A stretch of 64,000 nucleotides of DNA from CAWDYA01 sp963806495 (GTDB lineage: Bacteria; Acidobacteriota; Polarisedimenticolia; JACPZX01; DASXTC01): positions 62,001 to 126,000 of the forward strand of contig CAWDYA010000005.1 of assembly GCA_963806495.1 (NCBI GenBank), read 5' to 3'. Under the pieces are notes generated by a model. It was not told the origin of the DNA. It worked only from the letters and a program-made list of their open reading frames with translations, and searched no databases. Below, piece by piece: positions 1 through 8,332 of this stretch. The stretch's first letter is position 1; each line of letters starts with the position of its first letter. The position numbers and the translations under genes were made by a program.

Positions 1-2
1 AA

Positions 3-692
3 AAGTATCCCGACGAGGCCGACCGGCTCTCCGCCGGCATGACCGACAAGGAGGCCGCGCGCCAGGCGGAGAAGAGTCTCGAGAGTCTCGGCCGGTTCCC
101 GCCGATCCTCCAGGCCGACCTGCTGTTTCCCTACACGCAGGGAATGATCTGGGCGAGGGCCGTGGTGCGATCCGGCGGCGAAGGCCGGATGGACGCCCTG
201 TTCCACAGACCGCCCGAATCCACCGAGCAGATACTGCATCCCGAGAAGCTCGGGCCGCCGCGCGACGAGGTCTCCCTGATCGCGCCCGACCTCCTCCCCG
301 AGCTCGAGGAGGACGGTTACCGGACCGTCAGAGCCAACACCATGGGCGAGTTCGGGATTCGGCAGCTCTTCGGAGGCGATGGGGCTCAGGCCGCGATCGA
401 TGCCGCCGCGGGATGGGACGGAGATCGCTATACCGTCTACGAGGATCCGGGTGGCGCCACCACCATGATCTGGGTGACCGTATGGGACTCCAGCGACGAT
501 GCCGACCAGTTCCGTGTACAGGCGCGGGCATGGCTGGACGCCCGGCATGCCGCGGGCGAGGGGTATCGGATCGAGTCGGGAGGCCCGGGTGGATGTGCCG
601 TGGCGATCCTCGAGGGATTCCATGGCGGGCTCGAGACACGCCTGGCATCGCGGACGGTGGCGGGGCTGGCCGCCGGCGTGACCCGGCGATGA
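3..692 (+). CDS. Hypothetical protein, 5'-truncated by window edge
   Basis: The reading frame is open from the first complete codon of the window, so the visible ~229 codons are the C-terminal part of a longer protein; the in-frame ATG at 39 is probably internal. The segment contains LLFPYTQGM followed by STEQILHPEKL. I recall a similar arrangement in large uncharacterised, often secreted, proteins of Acidobacteria-like genomes, but I cannot name the family. No catalytic motif is visible in this part. Its stop overlaps the next gene's start (ATGA at 689-692), so the two are probably co-transcribed and translationally coupled. Function unknown. Confidence 0.75.
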   Translation, partial: KYPDEADRLSAGMTDKEAARQAEKSLESLGRFPPILQADLLFPYTQGMIWARAVVRSGGEGRMDALFHRPPESTEQILHPEKLGPPRDEVSLIAPDLLPELEEDGYRTVRANTMGEFGIRQLFGGDGAQAAIDAAAGWDGDRYTVYEDPGGATTMIWVTVWDSSDDADQFRVQARAWLDARHAAGEGYRIESGGPGGCAVAILEGFHGGLETRLASRTVAGLAAGVTRR

Positions 693-1681
693 AGAAGACC
701 ATCGTCATCGTGGCCGGCCTGGTGGCGGGTCTGACCGCCGCGGGCGGCTACTACGCCTACCGGATCCAGGGAGGCGCGCTGGCTTCCTTCTGGATCCTGC
801 TTTCCTTCGCGCTTCTGATGATCCCGTACTTCGCGCTGGGGTTCGATCAGGTTGTGGACGCCCTGCGCCGGATCGGACGATCGAGCCGACTGCGCCTGAT
901 GTTCATGGGGTTCCTGCTCATCGTTCCCGGACTCGTGGTCCTGGCCGGCGGGGGGGGCCGGTTCTCGCTCAAGAACCTGGCGATCCTCGTGGCCTATGTC
1001 GCCCTGCCGATCGTCATCCTCTCGGGGTGGGGCCGGAGCGGGCCGAGGCCCTCGCTCATCGATCTCTCGGCTCTGCTCCTGCTCTGGCTTCCCGTGGAGT
1101 TGCAGTTCTTCGAGCGATTCTGGAACGTGCCTGCCGGAAACCCCTCCTACGTGCTGGCGAAGACGCTCGGGATGGAGCTCGCTTTGTTCTGCTTCGTCGT
1201 CGTGCGTCGTCTGGAGGGCGTCGGCTATCGTTTCCGCCTGGCGTTCGAGGACGTCGTCGTGGGGCTGATCGCGCTGGCTGTCTTCCTGTCCGTGGGCGTG
1301 CCGATCGCGCTCGGCACCGGCTTCGTGACCTTCTCGCCCCATTGGGCCGGAACGGGTCGTTGGATCATGACGGCGCTCGGGATCTTCTTCTTCATCGCGC
1401 TGCCGGAGGAGGTGCTCTTCCGCGGGCTGATCTTCAACATGCTCCAGCGGATGATCCGCACCGGGGGGCCGTACACCGCGCTCGTGCTCTCCGCGGTGAT
1501 CTTCGGTCTCGCCCACCTCAACAACCCGCCGGGCGACTGGCGCTATGTCGTGCTGGCCACCCTGGCCGGGCTGTGCTACGGGTGGGCCTACCTGCGCACG
1601 GGAAGCCTCCTTGCTTCGGCCTACTGCCACGCGCTCGTGGATCTGATCGGTCGCACCGTCTTCCCGCACGTGACACACTGA
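689..1681 (+). CDS. CPBP-family intramembrane glutamic endopeptidase
   Basis: A 330-residue polytopic membrane protein with about eight hydrophobic segments. The C-terminal third carries the CPBP (Abi/Rce1-like) signature: EEVLFRG at residues 240-246, a second-helix histidine in FGLAHL, and a third-helix histidine in SAYCHALVDL. In this family the Glu/His residues form the active site in the membrane and the proteins cleave prenylated or other membrane substrates; the substrate here is unknown. The ATG at 689 is chosen because it overlaps the preceding stop (ATGA) and starts a short N-terminal hydrophobic helix. Reading further upstream in frame would run through the preceding gene. Confidence 0.88.
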   Translation: MKKTIVIVAGLVAGLTAAGGYYAYRIQGGALASFWILLSFALLMIPYFALGFDQVVDALRRIGRSSRLRLMFMGFLLIVPGLVVLAGGGGRFSLKNLAILVAYVALPIVILSGWGRSGPRPSLIDLSALLLLWLPVELQFFERFWNVPAGNPSYVLAKTLGMELALFCFVVVRRLEGVGYRFRLAFEDVVVGLIALAVFLSVGVPIALGTGFVTFSPHWAGTGRWIMTALGIFFFIALPEEVLFRGLIFNMLQRMIRTGGPYTALVLSAVIFGLAHLNNPPGDWRYVVLATLAGLCYGWAYLRTGSLLASAYCHALVDLIGRTVFPHVTH

Positions 1682-1700
1682 ACGAAGACCGGAATTTCTC

Positions 1701-1729
1701 TTGACCTCGCGATCACGCGGGCGTAGCAT
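1701..1729 (+). promoter_or_regulatory. Sigma-70-type promoter upstream of the DUF721 gene
   Basis: TTGACC (1701-1706) and TAGCAT (1724-1729) are separated by exactly 17 bases. The expected transcript start near 1736 leaves a leader of about 50 bases before the ATG at 1788. Confidence 0.6.
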
Positions 1730-1787
1730 ACTCTCCTCATCCACCAACACCGGCAGTTGAAACCCGAGATCATCCGATGGCGGCGCC

Positions 1788-2336
1788 ATGACCGGACACA
1801 TGGAACGCGCGAGGGGGAGACTGACGTCGCGCGTCAGGGGCCCGGACTTCCTCCGGCTCGATGAGGTGGCGGCGGCGTCGGGGCGACTCGGCGTGCCCCG
1901 CACCGCGACACCCAGGATGGATTTGATGCGCCTGGCGGGGATCTGGAGCACGGTGGTCGGGTCGCACCTTTGCGCCGTCACCCGGCCCGCGTGGTACGAT
2001 CTCCGACATCTCGTGGTGGAGGTGAAGGACACGGCGTGGAAGCGCGAGCTGGAGCACCTCACCCCGGAGATCATGTCACGGCTGGAGGCTCTGGCCGGGC
2101 TTCCGATGGTTGACGGCATCACGTTCCGGGTCCGGGCCGCGCGCTTTCGGACGACCCAGACGGACCCCGGGAAAAGGCTCAGCAGGGATGAGGCGATGGC
2201 GGCGAACCCCCGACAAGCCGATTTGTCACCGGAACTGCGGGCCCCGCTGGAGACGATCACCGACGTCTCTTTACGGGATCGACTGCAGGCGGTCATGGGG
2301 AAGTACCTGACCCGGGCGGCCGCTTCCGCGCATTGA
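1788..2336 (+). CDS. DUF721 (DciA-like) domain protein
   Basis: A 182-residue protein whose central part (about residues 40-100) matches the DUF721/DciA pattern: a WSTVVG segment, then TRP, then a hydrophobic strand ending in VKDTAWKRELEHL. Some DUF721 proteins (DciA) load the replicative helicase in bacteria lacking DnaC/DnaI; many members remain uncharacterised. The C-terminal part is charged and probably less ordered. It sits alone behind its own promoter, with a second promoter for the ABC operon starting directly after its stop. The DciA role is inferred from the domain only; no replication gene is nearby to support it. Confidence 0.75.
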   Translation: MTGHMERARGRLTSRVRGPDFLRLDEVAAASGRLGVPRTATPRMDLMRLAGIWSTVVGSHLCAVTRPAWYDLRHLVVEVKDTAWKRELEHLTPEIMSRLEALAGLPMVDGITFRVRAARFRTTQTDPGKRLSRDEAMAANPRQADLSPELRAPLETITDVSLRDRLQAVMGKYLTRAAASAH

Positions 2337-2349
2337 TCCGGGGCGCGGG

Positions 2350-2378
2350 TTGACACCCTCGGATCGGTTTGCTATGTA
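2350..2378 (+). promoter_or_regulatory. Strong sigma-70-type promoter of the ABC/GldG operon
   Basis: TTGACA (2350-2355), a 17-base spacer and TATGTA (2373-2378). The predicted start near 2385 gives a leader of about 85 bases before the ATPase gene; the leader contains a GC-rich CCCAGAGGGG element with no recognised riboswitch. Confidence 0.75.
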
Positions 2379-2469
2379 TTCGAGCCGAACGCTACGAGGT
2401 GCCTGACCGCAGCCCCCCGCCCAGAGGGGCGCGATCCATCCTTGAAACGCCGTCAGGGGTATTCCGGCA

Positions 2470-3414
2470 ATGATAGAAGTGGACCGTCTGAGCAAGCTCT
2501 TCGGCGGACGTCCGGCCGTCAAGGATGTGTCTTTCAGCGTGGCCAGGGGAGAGATCCTCGGGTTCCTCGGGCCGAACGGCGCCGGCAAGACGACGACGAT
2601 GAGGATCCTCACCGGATACATGCCGGCCAGTTCGGGGACGGCACGTGTCGCCGGGTTCGATGTCTTCGAGCAATCGATGGAGGTGAGGCGACGCGTCGGC
2701 TACCTCCCCGAGAACCCTCCGCTGTACGACGAGATGACCGTGCGGTCGTATCTCGATTTCGCGGCGCGGATCAGGCGGGTGCCCCGTGGGAAGGTCGCCG
2801 CCCGGATCGACGCGGTCGCCGCGCAGTGCGGGCTGACCGCCGTGCTGCATCGCATCATCGGTCACCTCTCCCGTGGTTTCCGACAGCGTGTCGGCCTCGC
2901 GCAGGCCCTGATCCACGAACCCGAGGTCCTGATCCTCGACGAGCCGACGGTGGGCCTCGACCCGGCGCAGATCGTGGAGATCCGCCAGGTGATCCGCAGC
3001 CTCGGCGGCGAGCACACGATCATCTTCTCGACCCATATCCTGCCGGAGGTGACGGCCACCTGCTCCAGCGTCGTGATCATCAACGAGGGGCAGGCCGTGC
3101 GCTCCGGACCGCTGGCTCAGATCGCGGCGATCGGATCCGGCACCCAGCGGCTTCAGGTCCGGGTGGCACGCGATGGCGCGTCGGTAGCCGCCGAGCTGGG
3201 GTCGATGGCCGGTGTTCGGGCGGTCGCGCCGAACGATGGGCAGGGGGGGGGCTACACCCTGGATGTCGAGCCCTCCGACGATCTCAAGGAACGTGTCGCC
3301 CACCGCGTGGTGGAGCGTGGCTGGGGACTGCTGGAGTTGTCCGCCCAGAATCCGTCCCTCGAGGAGATCTATCTCGGTCTCATCAGCGGGACGCGTCAGG
3401 AGAGCATGGCATGA
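2470..3414 (+). CDS. ABC transporter ATP-binding protein (GldA-like)
   Basis: A 314-residue ABC ATPase. Walker A is GPNGAGKTT (residues 34-42); the signature loop is LSRGFRQRVGLAQAL, followed by Walker B LILDEP, the D-loop and a switch histidine in STHIL. The ~90 residues after the nucleotide-binding domain form the short accessory domain typical of ABC-2 exporters of the gliding-motility (GldA) and copper (NosF) type. The ATG at 2470 follows an AGGGG ribosome site. Its stop overlaps the permease start (ATGA). With the next two genes it makes a GldA-GldF-GldG-like set. The transported substrate is unknown, and gliding is not implied. Confidence 0.9.
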   Translation: MIEVDRLSKLFGGRPAVKDVSFSVARGEILGFLGPNGAGKTTTMRILTGYMPASSGTARVAGFDVFEQSMEVRRRVGYLPENPPLYDEMTVRSYLDFAARIRRVPRGKVAARIDAVAAQCGLTAVLHRIIGHLSRGFRQRVGLAQALIHEPEVLILDEPTVGLDPAQIVEIRQVIRSLGGEHTIIFSTHILPEVTATCSSVVIINEGQAVRSGPLAQIAAIGSGTQRLQVRVARDGASVAAELGSMAGVRAVAPNDGQGGGYTLDVEPSDDLKERVAHRVVERGWGLLELSAQNPSLEEIYLGLISGTRQESMA

Positions 3415-4187
3415 GGGGGACGCTCGCGATCGTCAGCCGGGAGGTGAAGGCGTACTTCGTTTCTCCGATGGCGTACGTGATCCTGATGGCCTTCATGTTC
3501 ATCGTCGGGCTCTTCTTCTACGCCTCGGTGGTGACGTACTCCGATATAAGCATGCGAGCGCAGATGAACCCCGCCTGGGCGGACCAGGTGAATCTGCATG
3601 ATCTCGTGATCCGCAACTTCTACTCGACGTTCGGGGTCATCATGATCTTCGTGGCTCCGATGCTCTCGATGCGCAGCCTCGCCGAGGAGAAGAGGCTCGG
3701 CACGGCCGAGCTCCTGCTCACCGCTCCGATCACGACGACACAGCTCGTGGCGGGCAAGTATCTCGGCGCGCTCTGCTTCGCAGCCCTGATGCTCGCGCTG
3801 ACCTTCCAGTTTCCGCTCTACCTGATCTTCCAGGGGGCGATGCCCGAGCTGGGCCCGATGGTGGCGGTGTATCTTGGCGCCCTTCTGATGGTCGGAGCCT
3901 TTCTCGCGGTTGGCGTGTTCAGCTCCTCGCTTACCTCCAACCAGATCGTCGCGGCCGTGATCGCCTTCGTGATCTGCCTCTTCTTCTGGATCGTGGGCTT
4001 CCTGGGCGGAATCGGCGGAGGCGTCAGCGAATATTCTGATCTGCTCAAGGGGCTCTCGATCGCGGAGCACTACCAGGACTTCCTGAAGGGCGTGATCGAC
4101 ACTGGGGGTGTCGTCTACTACGTGACGTTCATCCTCTTTGGCCTGTTTCTGACGGTACGGGTCATCGACTCGGGACGCTGGAGGTAA
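3411..4187 (+). CDS. ABC-2 type transporter permease (GldF-like)
   Basis: A 258-residue membrane protein with six predicted transmembrane segments; the first (VILMAFMFIVGLFFYASVV) follows an amphipathic N-terminus, as in ABC-2 permeases. The central EEKRLGTAELLLTAPIT segment matches the conserved cytoplasmic coupling region of the NosY/GldF group. The start at 3411 overlaps the ATPase stop by four bases, and the downstream GldG-like gene begins two bases after the stop. It forms the membrane pore of the ABC complex encoded here. Confidence is high for the family and low for the substrate. Confidence 0.9.
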   Translation: MRGTLAIVSREVKAYFVSPMAYVILMAFMFIVGLFFYASVVTYSDISMRAQMNPAWADQVNLHDLVIRNFYSTFGVIMIFVAPMLSMRSLAEEKRLGTAELLLTAPITTTQLVAGKYLGALCFAALMLALTFQFPLYLIFQGAMPELGPMVAVYLGALLMVGAFLAVGVFSSSLTSNQIVAAVIAFVICLFFWIVGFLGGIGGGVSEYSDLLKGLSIAEHYQDFLKGVIDTGGVVYYVTFILFGLFLTVRVIDSGRWR

Positions 4188-4188
4188 C

Positions 4189-5772
4189 GTGAAAGAAGCG
4201 CTGAGGCGGTTCGGCGGCTCCGCGGGCCTTCTCATCGCGCTTGCGGGCGCGGGCATCGTCTGGTTCGCGCCCGCGCAACGGACCTACGGCCTGATTCTCC
4301 TCGGTGTGGGCGTCGTCCTCACCCTCGCTGGAATGCTTCTCAACAGCGGCGATCTGCTCAACCTGGTGCGCGGCAGGCCCTTCCGCCATGGCGCGAATGC
4401 GGTTTTCTATTCCCTCGTTGCGCTCGGCATCGTGGGCGCGGTGAACTTTCTCGCTTCACGGCACGCGGAGCGGTTCGACATGACGGCCGAGAAGCTTCAC
4501 TCCCTGTCACCGCAGACGGTGAAGATACTGGACAACCTCGACCAGGACGTGACCATCACGGCGTTCTACTCTCCGACCATGGCATCGCGCCAGCAGGCCG
4601 AGGATCTCCTCGACGAGTACAAGAGCCGCAGCTCGCACCTCCAGGTGCGGATGATCGATCCGGTGCGCAGCCCGGCGGAGGCGAAGGCCTACAACATCGA
4701 GCAGTACGGCACGGTTGTGGTGTCGTGCGACAACGGCGAGGCACGCATTACGCCATCCACTCTCCACGAAGAGGATCTGACCAACGCGCTGATCAAAGCC
4801 ACCGCGAAGGAGAAGAAAGCCATCTGCTCGCTCGAGGGAAACGGCGAGAGGCGGCTCGACGACAACGGGCCGGAGGGGCTCGAGCAGGCCGCCGAAGCGC
4901 TGCGCAAGGAGAACTTCGACGTCAAGTCGGTACGGCTGCTGGAGCAGGGGACCTCCCTGGAAGGATGCGCCGCCGTGATCGTGGCGGCCCCGACCCACGC
5001 GCTGCTTTCCCCGGAGGTCGACGCGGTCAGAGCGTATCTTGCCGCCGGGGGGCGCGTGCTGGTCATGGTCGAGCCGCACACGACGACCGGCCTCGAGCCG
5101 CTGCTGGAGTCATACGGGCTCAAGACGGACGACGATTTCATCGTGGACGTCAATCCGATGGCGCGGCTCTTCGGGGGATCACCGGCGGCACCGGTCGTCT
5201 ACGAGTACGGCACCCACGCCATCACCAAGGACTTCGAGGGTGTGGCGACCATCTTCCCCACCACGGCCTCTGTCGAGACGACGACCCCCTCGGTCAAGGG
5301 AGTGACGACCGCGGTCCTGGCCCACACGGGGGACCAATCATGGGGCGAGACCGGGGAAATGGCCGAACGCGTTTCCTTCGAGGAAGGCAAGGACAAGCCG
5401 GGCCCGCTCAACGTGGCGGCCGTGGCCTGGAGCAGCGCTTCACCCCCCGCGGAGACGGATCCGACCGCCGCGGCCCCGGCCTCATCGACACCCCCTGGCA
5501 AGGAGTCCCGTCTCGTGCTGTTCGGTGATGCCGATTTCGCCTGCAACCAGGCTCTCATGGCCGCCGGCAACAAGGATCTGTTCCAGAACACCATCGCCTG
5601 GCTCGCGGAGAGCACGGATCTGATCTCGATCCGTCCCAAGAGCCGGGCATCGCAGCCGGTAATCCTCACCCAGCTGCAGGCGAGGGTGCTCTACGCCTAC
5701 AGCCTCCTCGTCTCCCCGCTGATCATGGTGGCGCTCGGCCTCGGAGTCTACTTCCGCCGGCGCCGGCTCTGA
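4189..5772 (+). CDS. GldG-family ABC transporter auxiliary protein
   Basis: A 527-residue protein with two N-terminal transmembrane helices, a long extracytoplasmic region and one C-terminal transmembrane helix ending in YFRRRRL. The segment after the second helix (RFDMTAEKLHSLSPQTVKIL) is the characteristic opening of the ABC_transp_aux/GldG domain; it continues through a DUF4350-like fold with VIVAAPTHAL and GGRVLVMVEPHT. A low-complexity Ala/Pro/Thr stretch lies at about residues 415-440. The GTG start at 4189 lies two bases after the permease stop. Family members accompany GldA/GldF exporters and are thought to act on the periplasmic side; the biochemical role is not established. Confidence 0.87.
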   Translation: MKEALRRFGGSAGLLIALAGAGIVWFAPAQRTYGLILLGVGVVLTLAGMLLNSGDLLNLVRGRPFRHGANAVFYSLVALGIVGAVNFLASRHAERFDMTAEKLHSLSPQTVKILDNLDQDVTITAFYSPTMASRQQAEDLLDEYKSRSSHLQVRMIDPVRSPAEAKAYNIEQYGTVVVSCDNGEARITPSTLHEEDLTNALIKATAKEKKAICSLEGNGERRLDDNGPEGLEQAAEALRKENFDVKSVRLLEQGTSLEGCAAVIVAAPTHALLSPEVDAVRAYLAAGGRVLVMVEPHTTTGLEPLLESYGLKTDDDFIVDVNPMARLFGGSPAAPVVYEYGTHAITKDFEGVATIFPTTASVETTTPSVKGVTTAVLAHTGDQSWGETGEMAERVSFEEGKDKPGPLNVAAVAWSSASPPAETDPTAAAPASSTPPGKESRLVLFGDADFACNQALMAAGNKDLFQNTIAWLAESTDLISIRPKSRASQPVILTQLQARVLYAYSLLVSPLIMVALGLGVYFRRRRL

Positions 5773-5774
5773 CG

Positions 5775-7187
5775 ATGCGCTTTCGCAACACCATCTTCGC
5801 ATTGATCATCCTCGGCGGCCTGGGCGGATACATCTACTACTCCGAGTACCTCGGAGAGGCGTCGCGCGAAGCCGAGCGCCGCAGCGAGGAGGACGTTTTC
5901 CCCTTCGACCAGGACGCAATACAGCAGATCCGGATCACACCCGCCGACGGCAAGGAGGTCTCGATGTCCAGGGAGGCGGGGGAGTGGAGACTCACCGCAC
6001 CGATCCAGACGACGGCCGACCCGGACAAGGTGCGTACGCTCCTGAGCGGGCTCGAAGGACTGAGGATAGAGAGGCGGATCGACGACGTGAGCGAGGCGGA
6101 CCGCAAGGAGTACAAGCTGGACGGCCCCGCTCCACGCATCGAGGTCAGCGCGAAGGAATCGGGAGGGGAGACGAAGGAGACCGGCCTGGTGATCGGGGAC
6201 AAGACGCCGGTAGGATCGAGCCGTTATGCGGCACGGCCCGACTCCGACGAGGTCATGATCGTCTCGGGGAATCCGGAACCGTTGCTCTCGGCCGACCCGA
6301 ACTCGCTGCGACTCAGGAAGCTGGTGGGGATCGAGTCCTGGAAGATGGATTATGTGAAGATCGAGGGGCAGGGCGCGAACCTGGATCTGGCGCGCAGCGG
6401 CGGCGAATGGCGGCTCGAGTCGCCGGTCGCCTTCCCGGCGGACGCCACGAAGGTCCAGGCACTGCTCGGGGATCTGCAGTCCGCAGAGGCCACCGGGTTC
6501 GCCACGGAGTCGCCGGGTGAGGGAGACCTGCAGCGCTTCGGTCTGGCCGACCCGGCTCTGATGCTCACGGTGACACCGCAGGGGGACGGAGCGCCGGTCA
6601 CGGTGACGTTCGGGGCTCCCGGGGGCGAGGCGACGGCGTACGCCCGACGCACGGGGATGGAGGCTGTCGCGACGGTGGCGCCGGATTTGCTGCACAAGCT
6701 GGAGAACGCTGCGAGCGACGCGCAGAGCCTGCGCGATCCGAGGGCCGCGCCGATCGATCGCTTTCTGATCTCGCGGATCGATCTCGCATTGCCCGATCGG
6801 AGCCTCGCTCTGATCAAGGATGACGAATCGAAGTGGCACTGGGGCAGGGCCGAGGGACCCCTTATCCCGTCCGCCGACGTTAACGGCATCATCGACGCGA
6901 TCGAAGCGGTGAAGGCCGCTTCGTTCGACGACCACCCGGCGTCGACGGACGAGGCATCGGCTCTGACCGTCGAGGTCACGCAGGGCGAGGAAGGAGACCA
7001 GAGGAAAATCAGCCTCGAGGTGCTCGCCGGCGATGGGGACAGAGAGGGCCGGCGCCGCGTCGTCTCGAGCGCGTCCGCGTCGATCTATCTCGTCCCTTCG
7101 GATGCCACGGACCAGCTCGTGGACAAGGTGTCCGCCCTGAAGGAGCCGCAGGAAGAGAAGCCGGCGGAGGAGGAGAAAGCGCCATGA
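5775..7187 (+). CDS. DUF4340 domain-containing protein
   Basis: A 470-residue protein with one N-terminal membrane anchor (residues 7-23, ending IYYSEYL) and the rest predicted outside the cytoplasm. The DUF4340 pattern is visible as repeated blocks: I.ITPADGKEVSMSREAGEWRLT, followed by RTLLSGLEGLRIERRIDD, and a second copy around EGQGANLDLARSGGEWRLESP. DUF4340 proteins regularly follow GldG-like genes, so a structural role in the same envelope complex is likely but unproven. The C-terminus is acidic and lysine-rich (EEKPAEEEKAP). The gene starts two bases after GldG and overlaps the next gene by four bases. Confidence 0.87.
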   Translation: MRFRNTIFALIILGGLGGYIYYSEYLGEASREAERRSEEDVFPFDQDAIQQIRITPADGKEVSMSREAGEWRLTAPIQTTADPDKVRTLLSGLEGLRIERRIDDVSEADRKEYKLDGPAPRIEVSAKESGGETKETGLVIGDKTPVGSSRYAARPDSDEVMIVSGNPEPLLSADPNSLRLRKLVGIESWKMDYVKIEGQGANLDLARSGGEWRLESPVAFPADATKVQALLGDLQSAEATGFATESPGEGDLQRFGLADPALMLTVTPQGDGAPVTVTFGAPGGEATAYARRTGMEAVATVAPDLLHKLENAASDAQSLRDPRAAPIDRFLISRIDLALPDRSLALIKDDESKWHWGRAEGPLIPSADVNGIIDAIEAVKAASFDDHPASTDEASALTVEVTQGEEGDQRKISLEVLAGDGDREGRRRVVSSASASIYLVPSDATDQLVDKVSALKEPQEEKPAEEEKAP

Positions 7188-8119
7188 GATTCCCCGTGAT
7201 CGCCGCGCTGCTGCTCGCCACACTCCCCGGGGTCTCGCATGCGGTCGCGGACCCGGTCGCAGACCCGAACCACCTCCAGGTGAGCCTCGAGGTGGCCGAT
7301 GGGAGCGTCTACCAGAAGCACGATTTGAATATCAGACTCACCTTCAGGAATACGGCCGAGCCGCGTGTCCGCATTCCCGCCGAGGCCTTCCAGGCCGGCG
7401 CGTTCTCATTGCAGGACGCGCGGGGAAACATCGTCGTCCCCGCCGATGCGGAGAGCCTTCAGAGAGTCGAGGCGCTCGACCTGGACGGGTATGGCACCGT
7501 GGAACGGGTCATCGACCTCTCGCCGTGGTACCCCAGGCTGACCTCGAAACGTCGCGAGTGGACCCTCACCTGGAACTGGGGCGAGTGGTCGGCCGCGCCC
7601 CTGACCATCAAGGTCATCCGTCCGCATAATCCGGAAAAGGATCGATACGCGATCCTCGAAACCGACATGGGCCGGATGAGATGGGAGCTCCTCACGAAGG
7701 AGGCCCCTCGCCACGTGAAACGATTCGTCGACCTCGTACGCGAGGGGTACTACGACGGGCGGTCCTTCTACAGGGTTGTCCCCGGCGTCATCGTCGAGGC
7801 GGGCAATCCCAACGACGACGGTACCGGCGGCTGGGACCGCCTGATGATGCCGGAAATCGTGGATGACCTCGAAATGACCATGGGGCTCGTCGGCGCCCAG
7901 CGCCGGGAGGGGTCGTCGATGACGAGCAATCGGGTGTTCTTCATCACACTCTCCAGCACCCGGTACATGGCAGGCAAGCAGACCTTCTTCGCGCGCGTCG
8001 TGGACGGGATGGGGCTGGTGGCGCGACTGAACGTTGCCGAGAACCGGGGAAACAACGGGCTGAAAAACGCCTTCATGCTGGTGAACCCCGTCATGATCCG
8101 GAGCGCCCGCATCAAGTGA
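7184..8119 (+). CDS. Secreted cyclophilin-type peptidyl-prolyl isomerase with N-terminal Ig-like domain
   Basis: A 311-residue protein. A cleavable signal peptide spans residues 1-20 (ending GVSHA). Residues ~25-145 form a beta-rich, Ig-like domain containing DLNIRLTFRNT. Residues ~150-310 are a bacterial cyclophilin domain: YAILETDMGRMRWEL, APRHVKRFVDLVREGYYDG, SFYRVVPGVIVEAGNP, FFITLS and TFFARVVDGM. The usual active-site QGGDP element is changed to EAGNP, so catalytic activity may be reduced. It is the last gene of the ABC/GldG/DUF4340 operon (ATGA overlap) and is followed by a hairpin terminator, suggesting it folds or stabilises the extracytoplasmic parts of that complex (inference). Confidence 0.85.
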   Translation: MRFPVIAALLLATLPGVSHAVADPVADPNHLQVSLEVADGSVYQKHDLNIRLTFRNTAEPRVRIPAEAFQAGAFSLQDARGNIVVPADAESLQRVEALDLDGYGTVERVIDLSPWYPRLTSKRREWTLTWNWGEWSAAPLTIKVIRPHNPEKDRYAILETDMGRMRWELLTKEAPRHVKRFVDLVREGYYDGRSFYRVVPGVIVEAGNPNDDGTGGWDRLMMPEIVDDLEMTMGLVGAQRREGSSMTSNRVFFITLSSTRYMAGKQTFFARVVDGMGLVARLNVAENRGNNGLKNAFMLVNPVMIRSARIK

Positions 8120-8141
8120 GGCCCCGCCGGGGCCCTCGTTT
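8120..8141 (+). terminator. Intrinsic terminator-like hairpin after the ABC operon
   Basis: GGCCCC-GCC-GGGGCC (six perfect pairs, three-base loop) starts one base after the cyclophilin stop codon and is followed by CTCGTTTGT. The T-run is short, so efficiency is uncertain. Confidence 0.55.
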
Positions 8142-8332
8142 GTAAAAAGTCCCTTGGAACCCCGACACCATGAAACTATCGTGCGCCGCAGGCGTTACAT
8201 GTTTGCGGGCATCGGTGACGGCGATGCCGCGGTGAGCATCGAGGGCTTCTGGCCGGGAAGCGTCATGTCGCCGCAGCAGAGGCCGTGGTCGGCCTCCTTT
8301 CTGGAACGAGGCGCCGTTGCCGGGCCCGCCCT
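8142..8332. other. Convergent intergenic gap, no supported gene
   Basis: This stretch separates the ends of two convergent operons. A 74-codon minus-strand frame (8336-8112) starts with an ATG overlapping the stop of the upstream minus gene, but its composition is Arg/Gly/Pro-rich and runs into the terminator hairpin. I see no domain and do not call it a gene. Confidence 0.5.

Noticed and set aside
437..2356. Long minus-strand open frame of 639 codons
   Set aside because: Antisense to the CPBP and DUF721 genes, Arg/Pro/His-rich with no domain; a high-GC shadow frame.
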